Part shown: positions 7,555-9,996 of the stretch, in pieces
Position numbering within the stretch: position 1 is the stretch's first letter
How the letters are laid out: every line of letters begins with the position of its first letter
Source of the DNA: Bacteroidales bacterium
GTDB lineage: Bacteria > Bacteroidota > Bacteroidia > Bacteroidales > NBLH01
Length of the DNA stretch: 9,996 nt
Assembly: GCA_027083715.1 (NCBI GenBank)
Contig: JALWNR010000730.1
Coordinates: forward strand, 1-9,996
Direction: 5' to 3'
Notes under the pieces: generated by a model
Seen by the model: only the letters and a program-made list of their open reading frames with translations
Told to the model about the DNA's origin: nothing
Database searches by the model: none
Position numbers and translations under genes: made by a program

Positions 7555-8124
7555 ATGAAAAAAATAACATTATTATTGGCTTTAATTACAATCATAAGTG
7601 TTTCCTCATTTGCCCAGTTTGGTATTAAAGCCGGAATGAACTTTGCAAAAATGACAGATGCGGATAATTCAATAAACAATTTTCAGGCAGGTGTTTTTTG
7701 GGACAAAGGTTTTATACCTTTATTAAAATTCAGAATTGGTTTGGACTATTCACCTAAAGGTGGTAGTTATGATGTCGTCGGAGTTACAACAACTGATATT
7801 AATATGAACTATCTTGAGCTACCTGTTTTAGCTAAGGTGAAACTGGGACCTGTTTACGGACTTGGTGGATTTTACGGAGCATATGCCATGAATGGAACAA
7901 CAACAGTAATCGGTGTTGAAACGGATGTGAACTTTGATAATGTAAGCCGTTGGGATGCAGGAATGAAATTTGGATTGGGAGCACAGTTTAAGTTAGGCCC
8001 ATTAGGTGCATTTATTCAGGGTGGATATTCGTTTGGATTTGTAGATTTAGACAAAACCGGTACGGATGAAATGAAAAATACTGGTGTGTTGAGTTTTTCG
8101 GTTGGTGTTTTACTGGGAAATTAA
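7555..8124 (+). CDS. Small outer-membrane beta-barrel protein (porin/PorT-like family)
   Basis: 189 residues from the ATG at 7555. The signal peptide MKKITLLLALITIISVSSFAQ is followed by FGIKAGMNFAKMTD, the typical first strand of the Bacteroidetes small outer-membrane barrel family (OMP_b-brl type). Strand-like stretches with alternating residues and Gly/Tyr/Phe follow (FRIGLDYSPKGG, YLELPVLAKVKLG, GLGGFYGAYAMNG, DAGMKFGLGAQFKLG, GAFIQGGYSFGFVDL). The chain ends in FSVGVLLGN, a final strand. By composition it would form about an 8-stranded barrel. The substrate is unknown; in this family many members are described only as porin family proteins. A longer reading from TTG at 7522 is rejected because it puts MFLINKLKLII before the signal peptide. 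A decayed duplicate lies just upstream. Transcription may run on to the hairpin at 8431-8470. Confidence 0.85.
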   Translation: MKKITLLLALITIISVSSFAQFGIKAGMNFAKMTDADNSINNFQAGVFWDKGFIPLLKFRIGLDYSPKGGSYDVVGVTTTDINMNYLELPVLAKVKLGPVYGLGGFYGAYAMNGTTTVIGVETDVNFDNVSRWDAGMKFGLGAQFKLGPLGAFIQGGYSFGFVDLDKTGTDEMKNTGVLSFSVGVLLGN

Positions 8125-8161
8125 TGATGTACTAATTTTGAAAAATAAAGATACTTGCGGA

Positions 8162-8198
8162 TTTATGGTTATAAAGAAGCAACAATACAAACCATAAA
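8162..8198. repeat. 9-bp perfect inverted repeat
   Basis: TTTATGGTT (8162-8170) pairs with AACCATAAA (8190-8198) across 19 nt. A-run rather than T-run follows on the plus strand, so it is not a standard terminator. It may be an mRNA 3'-end stem for the barrel gene. Confidence 0.45.
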
Positions 8199-8265
8199 AA
8201 AACAGGATACATTTTGATTTTCAAGATAAAAATCAAGCTTGTGTTTACGTGAGAAAAAGAAACTT

Positions 8266-8325
8266 ATGTACACAATCAGATGTAAAAACTGTGAAATGCA
8301 TTTTGAAGCAAAAATCTATGGGTAG
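8266..8325 (+). pseudogene. Possible zinc-ribbon gene fragment
   Basis: A 19-codon ORF reads MYTIRCKNCEMHFEAKIYG. The RCKNCEMHFEAK core resembles the first knuckle (CxxC followed by FEA) of small zinc ribbons. A one-base shift after the Tyr gives WVETCCK and a stop, which could be the second cysteine pair. This fits a decayed small zinc-ribbon protein, but the segment is too short for a sure call. Confidence 0.25.
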
Positions 8326-8381
8326 AAACTTGCTGTAAATAAAAAATTGTAGAATGGCTTTTTATCTTCTTTTCTTTAAAA

Positions 8382-8401
8382 TGTTTCACCATTGTTTCAC
8401 C
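8382..8401. repeat. Direct repeat TGTTTCACC, 11-bp period
   Basis: Two exact copies at 8382-8390 and 8393-8401, that is about one helical turn apart, between the intergenic debris and the tRNA terminator. On the minus strand they follow the -7 box at 8402-8409 directly. They could be a protein-binding site, for example for a recombinase or repressor. No gene is attached. Confidence 0.45.
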
Positions 8402-8430
8402 CAAAAATAATTTCCTATATTTCATAAATC

Positions 8431-8470
8431 AAAAAAGGCATTGTAAGTATCACACCTACAATGCCTTTTA
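8431..8470 (-). terminator. Terminator of tRNA-Pro, probably bidirectional
   Basis: AGGCATTGTA (8436-8445) pairs perfectly with TACAATGCCT (8457-8466), extended by A:T pairs, around an 11-nt loop. Read on the minus strand the stem is followed by TTTTTT, 6 nt after the tRNA's 3' end begins its trailer. Read on the plus strand it is followed by TTTTA, so it may also stop transcripts from the barrel gene. Confidence 0.9.
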
Positions 8471-8475
8471 CTAAG

Positions 8476-8551
8476 TCGGGGTGAGAGGATTTGAACCTCC
8501 GACCCCACGCCCCCCAGACGCGTACTCTAAACCAAGCTGAGCTACACCCCG
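8476..8551 (-). tRNA. tRNA-Pro (anticodon GGG)
   Basis: On the minus strand a full cloverleaf is visible. The acceptor arm CGGGGTG/CACCCCG has discriminator A at 8476. The D arm is GCTC...GAGT. The anticodon stem is CGCGT/GCGTG with loop CTGGGGG, placing GGG at 8515-8513. The T arm is GGAGG TTCAAAT CCTCT. The first pair C1:G72 is unusual in bacterial tRNAs other than proline, which supports the identity. It reads the proline codons CCC and CCU. The 3' CCA is not encoded and must be added after transcription. A strong promoter lies just upstream and a terminator just downstream, so it is a single-gene unit. Confidence 0.95.
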
Positions 8552-8564
8552 AACTTTGTGCCTG

Positions 8565-8596
8565 CAAAAGTAATACTCTTGTTTTACTCAGGCAAA
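8565..8596 (-). promoter_or_regulatory. Promoter of tRNA-Pro
   Basis: On the minus strand the -33 box TTTG (8596-8593) is followed after exactly 20 nt by the -7 box TACTTTTG (8572-8565), a perfect match to the Bacteroides TTTG / TAnnTTTG promoter. The box continues as TTTGCA. Transcription would start a few nt before the tRNA 5' end at 8551. Confidence 0.85.
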
Positions 8597-8605
8597 TTTT
8601 TTTAA

Positions 8606-8634
8606 TAAAAAAAGGGCGGTAACCACTCCGCCCT
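8606..8634 (-). terminator. Terminator of the proposed small RNA 1
   Basis: AGGGCGG (8613-8619) pairs perfectly with CCGCCCT (8628-8634) around an 8-nt loop. On the minus strand the stem is followed by seven T, a classic rho-independent terminator. On the plus strand no T-run follows. It marks the end of a minus-strand transcript that starts upstream, separate from the tRNA. Confidence 0.85.
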
Positions 8635-8699
8635 AATACTATTAACCTATTTACTAACCTAAAACCTATTATGAAAAAACTAATTTTCTTGTTTTAGTA
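8606..8699 (-). ncRNA. Proposed small RNA 1 (about 90 nt)
   Basis: A minus-strand unit delimited by the -7 box at 8703-8710 and the terminator at 8606-8634, with no room for a normal protein. The transcript would start near 8697-8699. Its middle holds TTAGTTTTTTCATAAT (8667-8682), the complement of a typical start region ATTATGAAAAAACTAA, and three copies of TAGGTT spaced 7 and 12 nt apart (8668-8663, 8661-8656, 8649-8644). Read on the plus strand the same stretch looks like the leader and first codons of a secreted-protein gene (MKKLIFLF, then stop at 8695-8697), so the alternative is the relic of such a gene. The terminator's T-run on the minus side favours the RNA reading. I cannot assign it to a known RNA family. 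Confidence 0.5.
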
Positions 8700-8702
8700 C
8701 TG

Positions 8703-8710
8703 CAAAGATA
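8703..8710 (-). promoter_or_regulatory. -7 box of the proposed small RNA 1
   Basis: On the minus strand TATCTTTG is a perfect TAnnTTTG and continues as TTTGCAGTACTAAAA. This is close to the tRNA-Pro promoter's TTTGCAGGCACAAAG and to small RNA 2's TTTGCCAGTACAAAA. No TTTG -33 box stands 19-21 nt upstream; a TTTAACAC repeat lies in that area instead. Confidence 0.55.
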
Positions 8711-8720
8711 TGCACAGGAA

Positions 8721-8758
8721 GTGTTAAATTTATTTAAAAAGTGTTAAACATTGTTAAA
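8721..8758. repeat. Three TGTTAAA repeats at multiples of 10 bp
   Basis: GTGTTAAA at 8721-8728 and 8741-8748 and TTGTTAAA at 8751-8758 start 20 and 10 bp apart, so they face the same side of the helix. They lie just upstream of the minus-strand -7 box at 8703-8710. They also precede a plus-strand perfect -7 box TATTTTTG at 8764-8771. The layout suits a regulator binding between two divergent promoters. AT-richness makes some repetition likely by chance. Confidence 0.4.
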
Positions 8759-8908
8759 TATTATATTTTTGTTTAAATTATTGTCAAGTCATTTAATAAA
8801 CAAATAAGTTATAGCAATTGTGTTTTATTTTTTTGTACTCATTAATGCCTTGATTATTATTTAAATACAAAACGAATAGGTTAAGGGATATAAAAACAAG
8901 TTTGATTT
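8759..8908. other. Leader region of the aldolase gene
   Basis: About 150 nt with no gene. A perfect -7 box TATTTTTG on the plus strand (8764-8771) could start a long leader. Nearer the ATG, only a poor match (CAAGTTTG, 8898-8904 area) is present. No riboswitch or stable stem is recognisable. Confidence 0.3.
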
Positions 8909-9565
8909 ATGGATATACAAGAAGCAAAAAAAAACGTTTGCAAAGCAGGAAAACGGTTACTGAACAAAAATTTAGTAAAGGGAACTTGGGGTAACATCAG
9001 CTTAAGGTATGATGATAATTATATGATTATTACACCCAGTGGATTAAATTATGAAGAATTAAAAGCCGAAGATATGGTTGTTGTTAATTACCATACTTAT
9101 GAATATAAGGGTATTCATAAACCATCCTCTGAAATGAAACTACATGGTGAAATCTATAAAACACGAAAAAAGATAAATGCAATAATACATACTCATCAAC
9201 AAAATGCATCTACTGTTGCTGCTGCTCGACGTGAAATTCCACCAATATTGGATGACATGGCGCAGATTTTGGGACCTACTGTTCGTGTTGCTGATTATGC
9301 ATTACCCGGTACAAAAAAAATTGTAAAAGCAACCCTTAAAGCACTCAAAGGCAGAAATGCTGCTTTAATGGCAAATCATGGAGCAGTAGTTGTGGGTAAT
9401 GATTTGGAAGAAGCTTTTGTCGCTGCCGAAGTACTTGAAAAAACAGCCAAAGCTTTTATTGAAGCTTCTTTTCTGGGAGAAGCCAAAAGCATCAATAAAT
9501 TTGAAGCATGGTATATGCATCAGTATTTTATTAAAAAGTATGGTAAACAAAAGAAAAAGAAATAG
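8909..9565 (+). CDS. Class II aldolase / sugar-phosphate epimerase (FucA/AraD family)
   Basis: A cytoplasmic zinc-dependent enzyme of 218 residues, the usual length for L-fuculose-phosphate aldolase. Visible landmarks: phosphate/substrate loop GTWGNIS (25-31), ITPSG (41-45), KPSSE with the catalytic-type Glu75, zinc ligands His94 and His96 in IHTHQQNAS and His157 in ANHGAVV, then a C-terminal helix. These match FucA (Glu73, His92, His94, His155) almost position for position. The usual product in this family is lactaldehyde plus dihydroxyacetone phosphate, or an epimerised ribulose 5-phosphate. Related members act in methylthioribulose or other salvage routes, so the exact substrate is not settled. 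No fucose or arabinose genes are nearby, and it stands alone with its own terminator. The C-terminus ends in a lysine-rich tail (KYGKQKKKK) that is not part of the catalytic fold. The start at 8909 aligns with the family's N-terminal helix; no Shine-Dalgarno is visible. Confidence 0.92.
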   Translation: MDIQEAKKNVCKAGKRLLNKNLVKGTWGNISLRYDDNYMIITPSGLNYEELKAEDMVVVNYHTYEYKGIHKPSSEMKLHGEIYKTRKKINAIIHTHQQNASTVAAARREIPPILDDMAQILGPTVRVADYALPGTKKIVKATLKALKGRNAALMANHGAVVVGNDLEEAFVAAEVLEKTAKAFIEASFLGEAKSINKFEAWYMHQYFIKKYGKQKKKK

Positions 9566-9603
9566 AAATCGGAAAATTCTGGTTTTCGATTTCTGTTTGT
9601 TTA
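9564..9603 (+). terminator. Terminator of the aldolase gene
   Basis: AGAAATCGGAAAA (9564-9576) pairs with TTTTCGATTTCT (9583-9594) over 12 bp with one bulged G and a 6-nt loop, followed by GTTTGTTTA. The stem begins inside the stop codon (9563-9565), so the gene and its terminator overlap. Confidence 0.7.
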
Positions 9604-9852
9604 CCGGATTATTGATCATAAAATAATGCGTAAACAATGTATAAAGACTTCTACGTGTATTTTTGCCCTCGTAAATTCCGTGCGAATGATTTGGGTAAGG
9701 CATAAAACTGAACAATTTATTCTACTTGTATTTATTGAAAAATTAACACCAATAACAACACGGCTATTTTATTCATTATCAACAAATTTAAAAAACAAGC
9801 ACCCTGAAATTTTAAAATAAAGCAGATAATAAAAGTTTCAAATTGTTATAAA
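9604..9852. other. Intergenic region after the aldolase gene
   Basis: About 250 nt with no recognisable gene. Two overlapping short plus-strand ORFs exist: a 64-codon one (9626-9820) and a 22-codon one (9637-9705, MYKDFYVYFCPRKFRANDLG then KA). Neither has a promoter, ribosome-binding site or family likeness that I can see. Confidence 0.4.
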
Positions 9853-9890
9853 ACAGAAAAAGCGACCGAAACACGAAGCCCGGCCGCTTT
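9853..9890 (-). terminator. Terminator of the proposed small RNA 2
   Basis: AAAGCGACCG (9859-9868) faces CGGCCGCTTT (9881-9890) around a 12-nt loop. The single non-complementary position is G:U in minus-strand RNA but A:C in plus-strand RNA, and the T-run (TTTTTCTG) follows on the minus side. Both points show it works for minus-strand transcripts. Confidence 0.8.
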
Positions 9891-9941
9891 AAATGTTTTC
9901 ACAACGGAATAATCCTTATTGTGAATTGCTTCATTTTGTAC
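9855..9941 (-). ncRNA. Proposed small RNA 2 (about 85 nt)
   Basis: A minus-strand unit that runs from the promoter at 9945-9974 to the terminator at 9853-9890, with no plausible ORF. The expected start is near 9939-9941. It would fold as a 5' single strand, a hairpin TTCACAA...TTGTGAA (9925-9919 with 9904-9898, and an inner GGA/TCC), then the GC-rich terminator stem. The layout matches the proposed small RNA 1, including the first bases after the -7 box (TTTGCCAGTACAAAA here, TTTGCAGTACTAAAA there). The family is not known to me. Confidence 0.5.
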
Positions 9942-9944
9942 TGG

Positions 9945-9974
9945 CAAATTTATTAAAAAATTTGAAATTACAAA
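9945..9974 (-). promoter_or_regulatory. Promoter of the proposed small RNA 2
   Basis: On the minus strand TTTG (9974-9971) is followed after 18 nt by TAAATTTG (9952-9945), a perfect -7 box. The spacing is slightly shorter than the 20 nt at the tRNA promoter in this window. Confidence 0.6.
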
Positions 9975-9996
9975 AGAGGATTTTTATCTTTACCTT

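Larger units (their letters stand above)
8125..8430. other. Intergenic region after the barrel gene
   Basis: No convincing gene in about 300 nt. It holds a 9-bp inverted repeat (8162-8198), a second small hairpin TTGATTTT/AAAATCAA (8214-8236), a 19-codon ORF with a CxxC pair (8266-8325), a direct repeat (8382-8401) and a perfect minus-strand -7 box TATTTTTG (8402-8409) with no clear gene behind it. It looks like decayed sequence. Confidence 0.5.

Noticed and set aside
8431..8470. CRISPR-like or repeat-array reading of the palindrome next to the tRNA
   Set aside because: It is a single hairpin with T-runs, without repeated units or spacers, so a terminator explains it fully.
8476..8551. Reading the tRNA as tRNA-Pro with anticodon TGG
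   Set aside because: Counting a five-pair anticodon stem (CGCGT/GCGTG) leaves the seven-base loop CTGGGGG, which puts GGG at positions 34-36; TGG would leave U33 unfilled.
8671..8697. Eight-codon plus-strand ORF MKKLIFLF preceded by AACCTA repeats, read as a leader peptide
   Set aside because: Not annotated as a gene because the flanking -7 box and the terminator T-run are on the minus strand; kept as the alternative explanation of small RNA 1.
9365..9715. 116-codon minus-strand ORF overlapping the aldolase 3' end
   Set aside because: Mostly antisense to a well-supported enzyme gene, and it crosses that gene's terminator; composition is that of an antisense shadow.
9626..9820. 64-codon plus-strand ORF after the aldolase gene
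   Set aside because: No promoter, no ribosome-binding site, mixed composition and no family likeness; another short ORF overlaps it in a different frame.

Overview
The window is AT-rich and looks like Bacteroidota (Bacteroidetes), most likely Bacteroidales or a relative. Evidence seen directly: gene starts mostly lack a Shine-Dalgarno, several starts are preceded by the TAnnTTTG -7 box typical of this phylum (one with a TTTG -33 box 20 nt away), there is a small PorT-type outer-membrane beta-barrel gene, and the tRNA-Pro(GGG) lacks an encoded CCA. Assignment is by these signatures only; no search was run.

Left part (1-5251): a single 4.6-kb gene encodes a 1525-residue fusion. It begins with an acyl-CoA-synthetase-like adenylating domain, continues through a long alpha-helical region and a segment that reads like a kinase or aminoglycoside-phosphotransferase fold with a degenerate catalytic loop, and ends in a GNAT acyltransferase domain. 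This is the most unusual protein here. It converges on a secreted protein of unknown function (minus strand), with a hairpin terminator between them.

Middle (5372-8124): recN (DNA double-strand-break repair ATPase) on the minus strand lies upstream of the secreted-protein gene. A strong AGGAGG site and an 11-codon ORF sit between the two. Divergent from recN is an outer-membrane beta-barrel gene, preceded by a previously fused and decayed duplicate of itself: the duplicate keeps a promoter box, the signal-peptide start and the last beta-strands, but the centre of the gene is deleted and the frame is shifted.

Right part (8125-9996): mostly non-coding and RNA-oriented. tRNA-Pro(GGG) is on the minus strand with a clear promoter and a strong terminator. 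Two short minus-strand units (about 90 nt each) each run from a perfect -7 box to a GC-rich terminator without a credible ORF, and are proposed as small RNAs. Between them lies a class II aldolase/epimerase gene (FucA/AraD type) on the plus strand with its own terminator. A decayed zinc-ribbon-like fragment and an 11-bp-period direct repeat lie beside the tRNA terminator.

The genes do not form one pathway. The window is a set of short independent transcription units separated by well-defined terminators. The main leads are the multidomain synthetase-GNAT fusion, the two putative small RNAs, and the collapsed porin duplicate.
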